NCBI GenBank assembly: GCA_018398765.1
Contig: JAHBMJ010000102.1
Location: 3,965-52,762 of the forward strand
Length of the DNA: 48,798 nt
Source: Chromera velia
Taxonomy: Eukaryota > Sar > Chromeraceae
Reading direction: 5' to 3'
Part shown: positions 34,847 through 46,432 of the stretch, piece after piece
Numbering within the stretch: the first letter of the stretch is position 1
Layout of the letters: each line of letters opens with the position of its first letter
Translations under genes and position numbers: made by a program
Notes under the pieces: model-generated
What the model was told of the DNA's origin: nothing
The model's database searches: none
What the model saw: the letters and a program-made list of their open reading frames with translations, nothing else

Positions 34847-35724
34847 TTGAACTGCGTGTTCATGTAGCTCCTCACCTTGAGGGATTTCAACCAAGATACG
34901 ATACAAGATACATATCCTTGATTAAAATTAACGTGATTTCCTCTCATGCCAGAACAAATCACACGCTGTCTACTCCTAGACATGCTTTGTAAACGCTTCA
35001 TAAATTTTTTTTTTAAATGTCTTTTTCATTGAATTAAAGTTTACTATGTGTATCAACTTGTGCGAGCTAGTACTTATACCTACACTGAAATTTGACTGAA
35101 TGAAATGTCTAAAAACATCTGCCAGAAAGAATTGGCAGCCGTTTAATGGCAAAACTTTTAAAAAAGACTTACAAGTTTAAATAAAATCATTTTAAGTAGT
35201 ATTTTAACTTATTGATCTAAAATGAAATTAAATGTTTTTTGTGTTCACTGACAGAGAAGAACGAAAACGACGACCTTGTCTGGAGGCAACTGAGCTTCCC
35301 TGTCTTTCCAAATGGTACAAGTACATGACAACGTCTGCTGACTTTTAAAATTTCAACATTTATGCATTCCAATGTAGGATGATCGATGCACGGAAATTAA
35401 CTGAATACAGATCGATGGATTTGGAGATGGCCCGGAGACGTACGGATCATGATGGACTGCACTACGCGATCCGGATCGCGATCCCGAGCGCCATTCCGCG
35501 CACAAAAATTAATTACCGCCTTACATGCCACGTCTCCGAGTGCATGAGGTTATGAGCCTTTCAGTGACAGGCCAAATTTCACCGCGAAAGCCGGCTGCAT
35601 GCTAGCTAAGGCTCGAACTTGTCATATTGGTCACAGGCGAGCTCGTGATCTGATTTGCGCCAATAAGGCGTATGAGGAGCGAAGCAGTTGAAATAACAGA
35701 GAAGTTAAGCACTTCACCAGAGCA
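34847..35724. other. Intergenic spacer
   Basis: About 34980-35260 is AT-rich and featureless; 35450-35520 is GC-rich with small palindromes. It must contain the 3' UTR of the upstream gene and the promoter of the secreted VOC-like gene. No motif was assigned. Confidence 0.5.
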
Positions 35725-37311
35725 ATGCGATTTATCCGTCTCCTCTCCCCCCTTCCAGGCGGCCTCTCTCTGTCTCTCTCGGCTTCCGTCCTCACCCTGA
35801 CCGTGCTGCTCCTCCTGTCTGGAGCCCACGGCCAGGGGTACGGGAACGGAATTTCAAAGATGACGTTCTCCGTCTCGGATCCCCGTGAGTGTGCGTCCTT
35901 CCTCGAGAAGTATCTTCCCGTAGAGGAAGAGAGAGACAGCTGCCCCGGGGGGATCTGTCCGTGTGCCACTCAGGGCAGGGTCGCCTTATTCTATGATCCC
36001 CCGCAGTCCGGCGTCTCCATGCACTCTGCTGAAACAGAGAGGGAGACGGGCATGAATTCGAAGGAACACTTCGGCATCCACGCGATCAATTGCTCTCAGC
36101 ACGAGACGGGAGATTTTCCTCTGAAGGAGATGGAGGAGCAGGTGACGCACGCAATCGGAAATTAGGATCGTTACTCTGGATTCATGGACTTTAAATTGGG
36201 TCTGTGGGCTGAAGGTGCTTTGTTTGACTCTGTGGTTGGTTCTCTTTTGGGAGACGGCGTGCCTGTGTGGGGATCTTCGTGGAAGGAGACGGCAGGAGGA
36301 GACGGAGACGGGGAGACGGAGGAAGAGTACTTTTCGGCTCTTTTCCGTCCCTGCAGTGGTTTGATGTTTATTGAGTTGATCACAAACAGAACCAGCCTCT
36401 CGGGAGACATCCTGAAGTTCCACCAAGCCCCAATGCCCCGAGTGAACGTGACAGAGGCTGTCGGGGTCATCCACTCAAGTGCTCCCCTGTCTCCTGTGGT
36501 GGTGTCGAGGGGGACACGGAGGATCCAGGAGGTCAGAAAGTGGTACACGGAGGTGCTGGAAGGTGTGTGTGTGCAGGAGAAAGAAAGGTGCATGAGGAAG
36601 AATGAACGAAGGAAAAATACAAGATTTATGCTGCGAAGAGTGAATGAAAAGGAGGCCCGAGGAGAAGGAGGTATCAGGACCGTTGCTGGGGTGTCTTCTG
36701 GAGGGGCAGGCGAGAGGAGGATGTGCCTTCTTTTCTCTTCCATTTTTGTTTTCATTTCCTGTATGGGTCTGCATCTCTTTTTTCTGCGTGTTGTCTCTTT
36801 TTGAGTTTTCCCGTCGTTTCTGTGTGGATGGAGGGAGCTCGGTGAGTTCTGCCTGATCTCATCAGAGCTGAGCTAACGTTTGCACAGAGGCACAAGAAAA
36901 CACACAAAAGAAGGGCCATCGCGAAAAACATGTCAGAGGGAAGGAACGAAAACAAAAAGAAAAAGCAGCGGCAAGATACAAAGCCTTCATCAAGACAGCA
37001 CCGTATCTGGCTGGATTCACTTGAAAAGAAGTCCTTTGAAAGCCCTCCGATCGTCCTTCTTCCTTCCTTCGCTCCCTCCCTCCCTTCCTCCCTCCCTCTG
37101 GGTGCGTGCAGCTGAGGTCCTCTTCGATGGTGTCAGGGAGGAAGAGGAAGAGGAAGAAGGAGGCGACGGCACCCAGAAGAAGAACGTGAAAGTACGGGCG
37201 CTGTGCCTGAGGCTGCGGGAGGGGACGCCCTTCAAGGTGCAGCTGTGGTTCTTTCAGAGGGAGGGAGCAGAAGAGGGACAGCGAGAGGAAGAAGAGAAGA
37301 AGAGGTAAGTA

Positions 37312-37342
<31 letters not shown>

Positions 37343-37426
37343 CGAGAGCGAGAGCGGGAGACAGAGAGACAGAGAGACAGCCAGAGCGAGAAAGAGAGAG
37401 ACGGAGAGAGACAGAGAGAGACAGAG

Positions 37427-37473
<47 letters not shown>

Positions 37474-37810
37474 CAGACACGGACAGACACGGACAGACAC
37501 AGACAGACACAGACTGACACAGACACAGACAGACACAGACAGACACAGACACAGACAGACACAGACAGACACAGACAGACACAGACAGACACAGACAGAC
37601 ACAGACAGACACAGACAGACACAGACAGACACAGACCGACACAGACAGACACAGACCGACACAGACCGACACAGACGGACACAGACAGACACAGACAGAC
37701 ACAGACAGACACAGACAGACACAGACAGACACAGACAGGCAGGCAGACACAGACAGACACAGACAAACACGAAGACAAACAGAGACAGAGACAGAGACAG
37801 AGACAGAGAC

Positions 37811-37845
<35 letters not shown>

Positions 37846-38695
37846 CAGACACAGACACAGACACAGACAGAGACAGAGACACAGACAGACAGACAGACAC
37901 AGACACAGACACAGACACAGACAGAGACATAGACAGAGACAGCGACAGCGACAGCGACAGAGACAGAGACAGAGGCAGAGGCAGAGACAGAGACAGAGAC
38001 AGAGACAGACAGAGAAAGAGACAGACAGAGACACAGACAGAGACAAAAGGCCACAGATACACAAAAAGACAAAGGTCGAAAGACACACGCTTTGCCACGA
38101 CACTCGCTCGATCCTCCTCGTGACCCCATCCATTTGAGAAAATAAAGTGAATGCCTGAAAGATGCCTCCATGCATGCATTCATGCCCTTCCTACAGGTCC
38201 CTCAACCCCTCTGAGGCCCCTCTCACCGTGGGGTCTCTGGAGAATTCCATCCTCTCCCTCCACGCCAACATCTCCCAGTCTACCGTGTGCGGCTTCGACC
38301 AGTACTCAGACTTCCACTTCGCCTACGACCAGGGAGGGCCCAGGGGCATGCCGGGGTCCTTCCTGGATCCCTTTGTGGAGAGGGCCCTCAACGTGGACTC
38401 CCCTCTGCCTGTGCAGATCTGGAGAATGCCCAGAGGCCCGCTGGTGCATTCTCTGTCTTCATTGAGGAGCCGGCCTCCGGGGGCGTACTTCATCTACATG
38501 ACCGACCCGACTGGGTGGACTGTGCAGCTGAATGGGCCTCTGAAGGAGGTGACTGCGTTCCTGCCTGAGGGAGTTGGGGAGGAGGATGTGCCTTCGTACA
38601 AGGCCACGTGTGAGGATTCTGTCTCTGGATGCAAGGGGGAGGGATTGTGCTCTGTGAAGGTGGAGGAGGAGACTGAGAAGGTTCAGTTCTATTAG
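35725..38695 (+). CDS. Secreted VOC/glyoxalase-like protein
   Basis: The ATG at 35725 starts a signal peptide (hydrophobic core SASVLTLTVLLLLSGAHG). Exons: 35725-36141, 36166-36562, 37112-37304, 38197-38695; 501 aa. Vicinal-oxygen-chelate features: KMTFSVSDPRECASFLEKYL and GRVALF in the first part, HFGIHAINC, then FSALFRPCSGLMFIELI; in the second part VRKWYTEVLE, FKVQLWFF, and a typical ending YFIYMTDPTGWTVQLNG. This suggests two VOC modules, enzymes or metal-binding proteins of unknown substrate; metal ligands were not assigned. C-terminal cysteines (TCEDSVSGCKGEGLC) fit an exported protein. A TAG at 36163-36165 is in frame unless 36142-36165 is spliced as a 24-nt intron. Intron 3 is filled by satellite repeats. 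Confidence 0.72.
36142..36165 (+). other. Candidate 24-nt intron or in-frame stop
   Basis: The segment begins gtgacg and ends aattag, obeys GT-AG, has a length divisible by three, and contains the only in-frame stop between two stretches of good protein. Removing it gives continuous sequence EMEEQ to DRYSGFMDFKLGLW. Alternatives are a base error, a nonsense mutation, or a larger intron with other borders. Confidence 0.4.
37310..38050 (+). repeat. AC/AG/ACAGAC satellite in the third VOC intron
   Basis: Starts with AC and AG dinucleotides, then a decamer repeat acagacagac kept in exact 10-bp register from about 37551 to 37740, then tetra- and hexamer variants to about 38045. Long minus-strand reading frames through it (Ser/Val/Cys/Leu repeats) are artefacts. 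Confidence 0.95.
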
Positions 38696-38775
38696 GCGAG
38701 GAGGTAGAATTAAGGGGGCCTTCCTTCTCCTGGAATTTCGGAGAGAAAGAAAAGGAGAAAGAGAAAGAAACAAGT

Positions 38776-38807
<32 letters not shown>

Positions 38808-39892
38808 GAAGGAAGGAAAGAAAAAGGGATGGGGGGGGAATTTGAAAGAGTGTGGAGATCGAGGACGGTAGAGGAATCGAAGAGGGGGCCAGTGGAGGTT
38901 GACCAGCGACAGAAAGAATCAGGATGCATGGTACCAGTCCGTATGCCACAACGGTAAATTGCACGATCGATAAGCAGGCAAAGCGCTGATCAAATCTTTC
39001 GTCTCTGAGTTTGGAGGGGGGGGGAAGTCGTGCGCTGAAACCAACTTTCCTCTTGCCGGCCGTGCGTTCATTTCGCTCTCTTTCATTAATAATTCATTGA
39101 AATCTCAAGGTTGTGTATCATGCTTCGTTGCAGAACAAGTTTGATGAAAAAAAGGGGCTCTCTTCCAGATGACGCGTTGACCGCATGCGTTTCACTGTTC
39201 ATGTTTGGATAAGAACCAAACCAGTCTGAGTCTATTTCTATCAGGTTTTTATACTTCGTCGTCTGACTGACGCTGTGGCCCTTCTTCCCTAAGTTCTGTT
39301 CTTGCGATCCTGCAGGGCTTAATTTGTGTATTTCTGTAAGATGTCACGGTGCGCTAATGTGCACGTTCTGTTCATCAACTCTCACAGAAGAGACAAGCCG
39401 TTCTGTGTTTCAATTTCGCATGCAATTCCCACAGATGAATTAATTCTCGCAGAAATAGATGAATGGGGCGTGTGGCACCTTGAGCTTGACAGATGAGCGA
39501 ATCAAAGCACCGGCCGCCTATTGATTCAAACACACCCGGCATGATCGGCGGCATCAATCCGGCCGTTGATAGAAATTCGAGCCCGTGGTTGCTTACGCTG
39601 CCTTTTTCTTCATTGCACGATTCTTTGCGTTGCATAAATCTACCAATCACTCTCCAGCCTACTAATTTTAATTCTGACACTTTCATTCGGGTCCCTAGAA
39701 GAGCCCTAGTTATCAATGCTATAATTACGAAATCACTGCATAGTATGTAAATGTGTGGTAGGATGTCTGCATACATGAGGTAATATATACATTTGAGATC
39801 GATTTCAAATTTGAGGCATTTAATAGCATTTAATTGATTTTGATATATTTTTAGACGTACTAAATTTCATGTATTTCGATCAACCGTGCTAA
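38696..39892. other. Intergenic spacer
   Basis: Begins with a GAAA tract (about 38776-38822) in the presumed 3' UTR. No gene could be supported in the rest; a minus-strand frame at 39375-39776 has no splice or family support. Confidence 0.5.
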
Positions 39893-40460
39893 CCCTAATT
39901 TTATGGACCGACTTTGGACAGATGGATTTGTCCAAAATGGCCTTGGACCGTCCATCTAGGACCTTTAGGCCACCTTGGGACTGATCGATCCATAAGTCAC
40001 TAAGGAGGTTCTAGTTCGTGTTACTAACATAGGCTGCATAGCTAAATATGACGATTATGTTTCTAGCTAGGCTTTATTTTACAATATCTTATGTAGTTTC
40101 GTCACTATAGATGCTTTGGACTTTGGACATGTCCATCTACCTTTGGACATGCATGTCTATCTAAAATCGTATGCATGTGGTTTTAGATGGACATGTCTAA
40201 AGGTAGATAGAGATGTTCAGAGTCTAAAGCATCTATAGTGACGAAACTACATGCATAACTTATAACATAAGATATCGTAAAATAAAGCCTAGAAACATAA
40301 TTGCCGTATTTAGCTATAATAGTAGCACTAGCTAGAACCTCCTAGTGACTTATGGATCGATCAGTTCAAAGGTGGTCCAAACGTCCTAGATGGACGGTCC
40401 AAGGCCATTTTGAACTCTGTCCAAAGTTGGTCCATATATACCGACTCCATAAAATTAGGG
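39893..40460. mobile_element. Long foldback (MITE-like) element
   Basis: A 568-bp near-perfect inverted repeat: the left arm from ccctaattttatgga is the reverse complement, with scattered differences and small indels, of the right arm ending tccataaaattaggg. The axis is near 40176 in gtatgcatgtgg. Arms are about 270 bp. There is no reading frame and no clear target duplication (flanks gctaa and aaccc). It resembles non-autonomous foldback DNA elements. Confidence 0.9.
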
Positions 40461-40735
40461 AACCCTTAGTAGACTACTAGATACTACTAGTAGTGTTAAG
40501 TATGAACGGCTAACCTGACATTTTTGCTAGCATTTAACTTTGTGCAGTGAAAAAAACGGAGGGCTAGACGCTACTTGAACAAGTATAATTAGCTTTTTAA
40601 TTAAGAGTTATAACGTTGTGGACTAATCTAATCTTTATTGTATTGTATACTGTCGGTCTTGCACTCCAAGGGAAAATACGACTTTTTCAACCCGTACTTT
40701 GACCTCTCTGGATTTCAATCTTTTCGCGGGGCTAC

Positions 40736-41884
40736 ATGGTCGAATTTATTGACCGTCGTCGTGCTGAGAACTCTAGTGAGAACTTCTGTTTACTTTTCCA
40801 GCCTACTGGCTTTCACTGCGACTTGAAGGCAGAGACCTACTCCGTCTTATTCACCGTTCGCAAGGCAAAGACTAAGCAGCAGCTCATTGCTGCGAAGGTT
40901 CGACACCGTCTCTTCGAACAAGGTTCAGCCCCGCCTTCTGCAAACGTACCACCCCTACGGATGAACCAATTCCTGCAGCCTTCTGTCCAAGGATCTGTTG
41001 GGCCCTCCACACCTCCGCCGAAGCCCGCAGGCAAGCAGCTCAACTCTTCCATCAGCCCCTTAGGCTGCCAAACCAACCCATATCAGACTCTGCAATCGGG
41101 ATCAGCCAAGCCTTGGGGTTGCCCGCTCAGCCGGCTCTCTTGCTGCAGTGCCTTTGGCCTCATGCCTAACAGCAAAAGGCTGTAGGAATACATTGTTAAT
41201 GACACCGCAGATTTTGAACCAGCTTGGGGGGGGTGCGTCCAGCAGAGGGAAGAAAAAGAATACAAAAGGAAAAAAAGGAGGGAAGGCCGAAGCAGACACA
41301 GAAGGGGGTGGAAGTGAAGAAGGGATAACATAGAAGAAAGACGTAGGAGAGGGTTAGAGAGCAAACAGAAAAGAAGGTAAACCTTTTTTCGACAACACAG
41401 GTGTAAGGTATTGGAAGGAAGGAGGGCTTCAGATAGAGGAGGTAGTTTTTATGGGGAGTGCAGGGTTCTTATCCTTCTGGTCCTCCTTTATTTTTTCTTC
41501 CTTTCTCTGGGTGGTGAGTGAAGAGGGAGAGGAAGAAAGTAGGGGTGGGGGGGGCGTGTAAACTCTATAAATCCCATGATTGCCCTCCTTTGGTTTTGTT
41601 GCCCTTCCATGGTCCCGCTGGGTGTGTGTGGGGAAGAAGAAGACCAGGGAGAAGACCACTGAGGGGGTGGTCTTTTGTGTATTGCAGGTTTGTCTTCTTC
41701 GAGCCCATCACCCAGGCGGGCCTCCCAGGCGGGAAGAGACGCAAAGAGGCTGAAGGACAAGGGAGTGTCTCTAAGACTTGCTCCTCTTGAAGAGAAACAA
41801 ATGTCGTTAGTTTTCTCGGGGCTGCTAGTTTCTGGTCGACTCAGTGTGGCCTTGCTAAGCAAGCTTTCTCGTGATCGCTCCTAG
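40736..41884 (+). CDS. Doubtful hypothetical gene
   Basis: The frame from the ATG at 40736 (MVEFIDRRRAENSSENF) runs to 41185 and includes QLIAAKVRHRLFEQG and a Pro-rich end. Two later segments could be exons: 41215-41333 (ILNQLGGGASSRGKKKN, Lys-rich) after a cag acceptor, and 41688-41884 (SPSPRRASQAGRDAKRL) after attgcag. Phases between them were not reconciled and no family is recognised. It could also be decayed transposon sequence. Confidence 0.2.
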
Positions 41885-42131
41885 GCTAGCAATGCATATA
41901 TGCTCAGACTGCCCTTTGCTATTGGGATATGATGGCTGACGGATTAAGTCACCTCATCACCATCATTATCACTGTATTATATTTAATGTTTTAATGTATT
42001 GTATACTATAGGTAGTATAACATGACTATCTCTACTTCCTATCTAGCTTCCTTTAAGTTTCTTTTAGTTTCTTTTTATCCCTTAGTATACTATTAGATTC
42101 TAGACTAGATTGTGGACTAGATTCCAGTATA
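41885..42131. other. AT-rich spacer
   Basis: Short direct repeats of the tagtttctttt type; nothing coding is seen. Confidence 0.5.
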
Positions 42132-42497
42132 CCCTGTAAGGACTTAGGAATTTAGACAGGAATTTAGAGGAACTTAGACAGGAATTTAGCTAGGAATCTA
42201 AAGGAATTTAGACCTCCAAATTCCTAAATTTTGGAAGTCGATTTCTCGTGAACTACTAGGTGAACTATGATGAGTTAGAACTTGATATTAACGGTGCTTA
42301 TAGACCTATATTAGAGCTATAAGCACTGTTAAAATCAAGTTCCAACTCATCATAGCTCACGAGAAATCGACCTCCAAAAATTGCTAAATTCCTCTAAATT
42401 CCTGTCTTTAAATTCGTTTAGATTCCTAGTTAAATTCCTCTAAATTCCTGTCTAAATTCTTCTAAATTCCTGTCTAAATTCCTAGGTCTTTGCAGGG
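42132..42497. mobile_element. Second foldback element
   Basis: A 366-bp inverted repeat whose ends are ccctgtaaggacttagg and the complement of ccctgcaaagacctagg. The axis is near 42314. Internal copies of aggaatttag repeat in both arms. Sequence differs from the element at 39893, though both start with CCCT and are AT-rich inside. Confidence 0.88.
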
Positions 42498-42947
42498 TGG
42501 GGGAGCCTGCAGCCACGCATACCATCACGCACCGCCCGGTACCACTGATCGATTTCCTCTTACGGCTCGCACCTCCACCTATGGGGGAAGGTAGGAGCTC
42601 TGCCTAGAGCTGTGCACCGAGTCAGATGATGTATAAGACAGACAAACGATGTAAGGCTGAAAGGTTCCTGCTAGGCAGGACGGGAGTTTGCACTGCAGTG
42701 ATTCCGTCGCTCTTCAGAAACTGACAACAATTCATTCCAGTCTAAACAAGCAAGCATTCGAGCAACAATTAAATCAATTAAGCAGGCCTTTACGTAGACT
42801 TCGCGGCCGCCCTACTCTGTCCCCCTTCATGCGGCTGCGCCCTCGCTCGCTTTCTGAATCATGGAACGGGCTCTACTGCGACGACCGGCAGACAAAGTTC
42901 TCTGAGCAGAGGGTTCCTTCCTTCTCGGCAGCTGGGGCAGTTACCTC

Positions 42948-44317
42948 CTAGATCTCTTCGTCGCGCGCCAAAAAGACAACAGACACAACGGCCTCCAACT
43001 GATCCCGCTCATCTTCTTCACACGAAAGTCTGCCGTCCGACTCTATTTGCCGGTCAATGGTTTCTCCATCTGGTTTGTCTGCTGTCGCAGTTGCTTCATG
43101 CGGTGGGGGGGCTTCTTCCATCTGCACTAGCTGCATCTGGAGAGCCCCCCTCGACAACAGCAGCAGCAGCAGCAACAGTAGCAGGAGCTCCCCTCTGACC
43201 GGCGGCAGTCGGGGCCTGGGGCGGTCGCGGGGACAGATGTGGAGAATTCGAAGGGGGTGACGGGGAGGCACGGGGGATCATCGGGGAACCGTTACGGGAA
43301 GGGGGTCTAGCCCCCCCCCCCCCNTCTCTCTCTTTCTCTGTGCGGGGGGTGGGCATGGGGTGGGGGGACGCGTCGTTCGTCTGCAGCTGTCGCGGTAGAC
43401 GGCGGACGACAACTTGAAGAAGAATTTGCGTTGGCCCGCAGGGTGAACACGATTTCCTCGTTGGGAGAGACGAAAGTCAACGCGAAGAGCCCCGCCCTGC
43501 AGGCACGCAGAAGGAGGCACAGCTCTCTCAAACAGAAGAAGAAGCTAGGCTTATTGCCGATGGATGCGCCTGAGAACCCATGCATTCAACTCCACCTACT
43601 CTGTTTTGCAGTTGAATCCGACCGATGGATTTTTCTTTCCCTCAGATTTTTCTTTGTGCCCCGAGAGAGATACTGCTTTCCCTTCTTTTCTTTTCTTTTC
43701 TTTTCTTTTCGTGCGTGTGTGCGGGCGACTGAGGTCGGTCAAGAGAGAGCAGAGGAATGCATTGATTGATCTTCATTCAAGTTGCCCCCATGCAGACATG
43801 CAGACATGGGAAGCAAGCAGCATACGCACAAGGGAAGAGGAAATGTATGTGAATTCCTGTTTAGTTCGCTTTGGGATGACAAAAAGAGTCCCCCTAGCTG
43901 TCTCGCACGAACCAACCAACCAACCAACCAACCAACCAACCAACCAACCTGGGGAGTCCGTTGCAGAGAATCATTCTGGCCTCGCAGCTCGCCTGCCCAG
44001 ACTCAACGCGATCACATCTCTTCCTCGCATACCGAGCAGCGCACTTCTCATCCGTCATCACGAAGAGGAAGGAACCGAAGCAGAGAGTCTGCAGACAGAT
44101 AGACAGACAGACAGGCAGACAGGCAGGCAGACAGACAGACACAGGCAGGCAGGCAGGCAGACAGATAGACAGACAGACAGACACAGGCAGGCAGGCAGGC
44201 AGGCAGGCAGACAGATAGACAGATAGACAGACAGATAGACAGACGGATAGACAGACAGATAGACAGACAGACAGGCAGGCAGAAAGATAGACAGATAGAC
44301 AGACAGATAGACAGACG

Positions 44318-44350
<33 letters not shown>

Positions 44351-44865
44351 GGGAGGAAAGACATGGTATGAGAATATATGCAGATTTATTTGACTTGCAC
44401 TCATTGACATCGGCAGAAAGAAAAGAAACCCCACCCCAAAACAGATACAGAGATCATCAATCGAAGAACCAAACTGAGATGGGAGGGAGGGAGGGAATTG
44501 AGGCCCGGCCAGCTCACGGGCGGCGGAGACTTTTCCTCTTCTTGCTGCTGCGCCTGCTCCTGCTCCTGGGTGTCTCTTTCAGTGTCCCCCCGCTGGCTGT
44601 GCTCGCAGTCGTAGACGTCTCCCCAGATCTCTGCGACCAGCTCTCCAGGTCTGAAGGAGGTGCGGCTGAAGAGTCCCACCGGCAAGCCGCCGTCTCCGTC
44701 TCCCGACAGCAGCCTGGAGGCCCGGACCTCCACCCCCGACGGCTGCTGCACTGGCTTCCATAAACCCCCAGCGAGTAAGTCCAGGTATGGAATGCTGCAC
44801 CCATTCGCACTTGCACAACCACTCGCTCCCCTGTCAGAGCTACAGGCGGCCCTGCACGCAAGCAT
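42948..44865 (-). CDS. SET-like domain protein, shortened paralogue
   Basis: Exons: 44865-44518, 44088-43949, 43496-42948. SET-like parts in order: PVGLFSRTSFRPGELVAEIW and GDVYDC (residues about 62-87), GSFLFVMTDEKCAARYARKRC, and RAGLFALTFVSPNEEIVF. These match the N-terminal GLFA...GE, the RFINHSC region and the LxAxxxIxxxEEI strand of SET methyltransferases, but NHSC reads YARKRC and the final catalytic Tyr is not evident, so activity is doubtful. Exon 3 continues into an acidic tail (MEEAPPPHEATATADK, then LSCEEDERDQLEAVV) homologous to the neighbour at 46433, then stops at 42948 before any AP2 domain. The frame shifts across a poly-G run with N at 43324, probably a length error. The ATG at 44865 is a guess; a cag acceptor at 44852 suggests an upstream exon. 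Confidence 0.62.
43907..43949 (-). repeat. GGTT microsatellite at a splice donor
   Basis: In the sense direction the exon ends CCCCAG and the intron begins with about ten gttg units (aacc on the plus strand). Several repeat units offer a GT donor. The homologous intron of the neighbour starts gttggtgcg with a single unit. Confidence 0.85.
44095..44352 (+). repeat. CAGA/TAGA/GGCA tetranucleotide tract
   Basis: About 255 bp of mixed CAGA, TAGA and GGCA units inside the first intron of the shortened SET-like gene. The apparent Cys/Leu/Ser reading frames through it are artefacts. Confidence 0.95.
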
Positions 44866-45624
44866 GCACGCATTCAACAGCAGGAGGGTGATCGTTCGTT
44901 CGCTCAGTCGATCGAGTGGACATTGCAGTGTTGCAAAGAAGTGAGTGACCCTTCTCCACACACCCGGCCATCAAATGACCGGACCCCGAATCAGTGCACG
45001 CTACCGCAAGGAAGATCGTGAAAACGGGGGCAGCAGGGAACGAAAGAAAGAGAGTCAGCTAAATAATGACGAAACACCGGAACGCACCCCGAAAAAGCGA
45101 TTTTTGAGCGGCCTTTCTAGCTGTGGCTACAGCTTGACAGCTGGGCTAGGCGATCAATCAGTCAGTCTATCAATCGATCAATCAATTGCGGCGATGGACT
45201 TTCGAGAGATCCGCTGGAGACTTCTCCTCAGAAAAAATAGACAGACAGACAGACGGGTTGAACGCTTTTGAACAAGTCCAGAATTAATGCATCGATCGAC
45301 GTTTTATCCGCAGAGGGGGTATTGTATGTCCATTTGAGGGAAACCACGACGACGCAGAGAATTTGTGGAAGAGTGCGCAGTTGACACTGTGTGCACGTGA
45401 GAAACACAGATGGAAAGGAACCACAATTTAGAAGAGAGCCCTCGACACAAACCAGACAGAAGAGGGAAACCGGACGCATGCATCCTCGCTGCGGACCTTG
45501 AAGCAAGAATGCGTGTTCTCTGGTCACGCGGCCCTCCTGTCAGGCTCTGTTGCACTTCCCCGTTCTGTCGCGATTCCGCTGGAGCTGCAGCCAGCAGGGA
45601 GGTGGAGGAGGAGGTCGGTAGAGA

Positions 45625-45658
<34 letters not shown>

Positions 45659-46432
45659 GACTGGTTGGTTGGCGAGAAGGAATCTCTGACGAGTAAGAGT
45701 GCACTGGCTGGGCTGGGGAACGATCGAAGAAAGAAGGAGAGGGAGAGGAAAGGAAAGGATAGGGCGAATCAAACCAGTGAAAGAAAGAGAGACGCGGACG
45801 CTTCTCTGAAGGAAGGGGTGCAGGGGGACGGTCGCTCTGATAGGCAGGCAGGAACGTCGGACCCACAAAGGAAGGGCGCAATTTCTTTCTTTTCGCTCAG
45901 GTTCAGGAGTGCGTGCCACCCCTTTTGCGATCAGACCATGCGGATAGAAAGCATCTCGCAAAGAGATTGAAAAAAAAAAGCAAGGTTGATATCGCTTACA
46001 CCAAGAGACGGAAGAAGGCCTTCCTAAAAGCAAGAAAGAAAAAAGAAAACCAACGAGAGACCCTGAAAAGCAAGAAAGAAAAAAGAAAATCAACGACGAA
46101 CCCTGAAAATTGATCCCCTCAGGCGCAGAAATCTGCACACAGAAAGAAAGCCGCCGTGAGAAAAAAGATACGCGAGGGCACGAAAAAAAAAAAAGAGAGA
46201 GGCTGAAGAGACCGAACACGGCAAAAGACAAAGAGAGAAACAGCCATGCACAGAAACAGACGATCGATGCCACGGGGCCGGGGACACGAACTACGGACTT
46301 CGAAGGCGAGGAAGGAACAAGAAAGGGTTGAGGCAGAAAATGCAATGAAGACGGCAAAAGGAAGGAAAACCAGAGGGAAAAAACAATAGATCGAAAAGGG
46401 GACACGACTACGCTGAAAGACTCTCCACAGAC
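44866..46432. other. Region between SET-like paralogues; possible 3' exons
   Basis: It should contain the 3' end of the gene at 46433-48798 and the promoter of the gene ending at 42948. Possible minus-strand exons are about 46126-46096 (ISAPEGINFQ) and from about 45589 leftward (APAESRQNGEVQQS), whose phases agree, with a TAA near 45304; support is weak. A poly-G run of about 28 lies at 45631-45658. Confidence 0.3.

Noticed and set aside
36862-38183. Minus-strand frames of 309-437 aa made of Ser, Val, Cys and Leu
   Set aside because: They are translations of the ACAGAC satellite inside an intron; three frames are open at once because the repeat contains no stop.
44048-44434. Minus-strand frame rich in CLSVCLS
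   Set aside because: It is the translation of the CAGA/TAGA tract in an intron.
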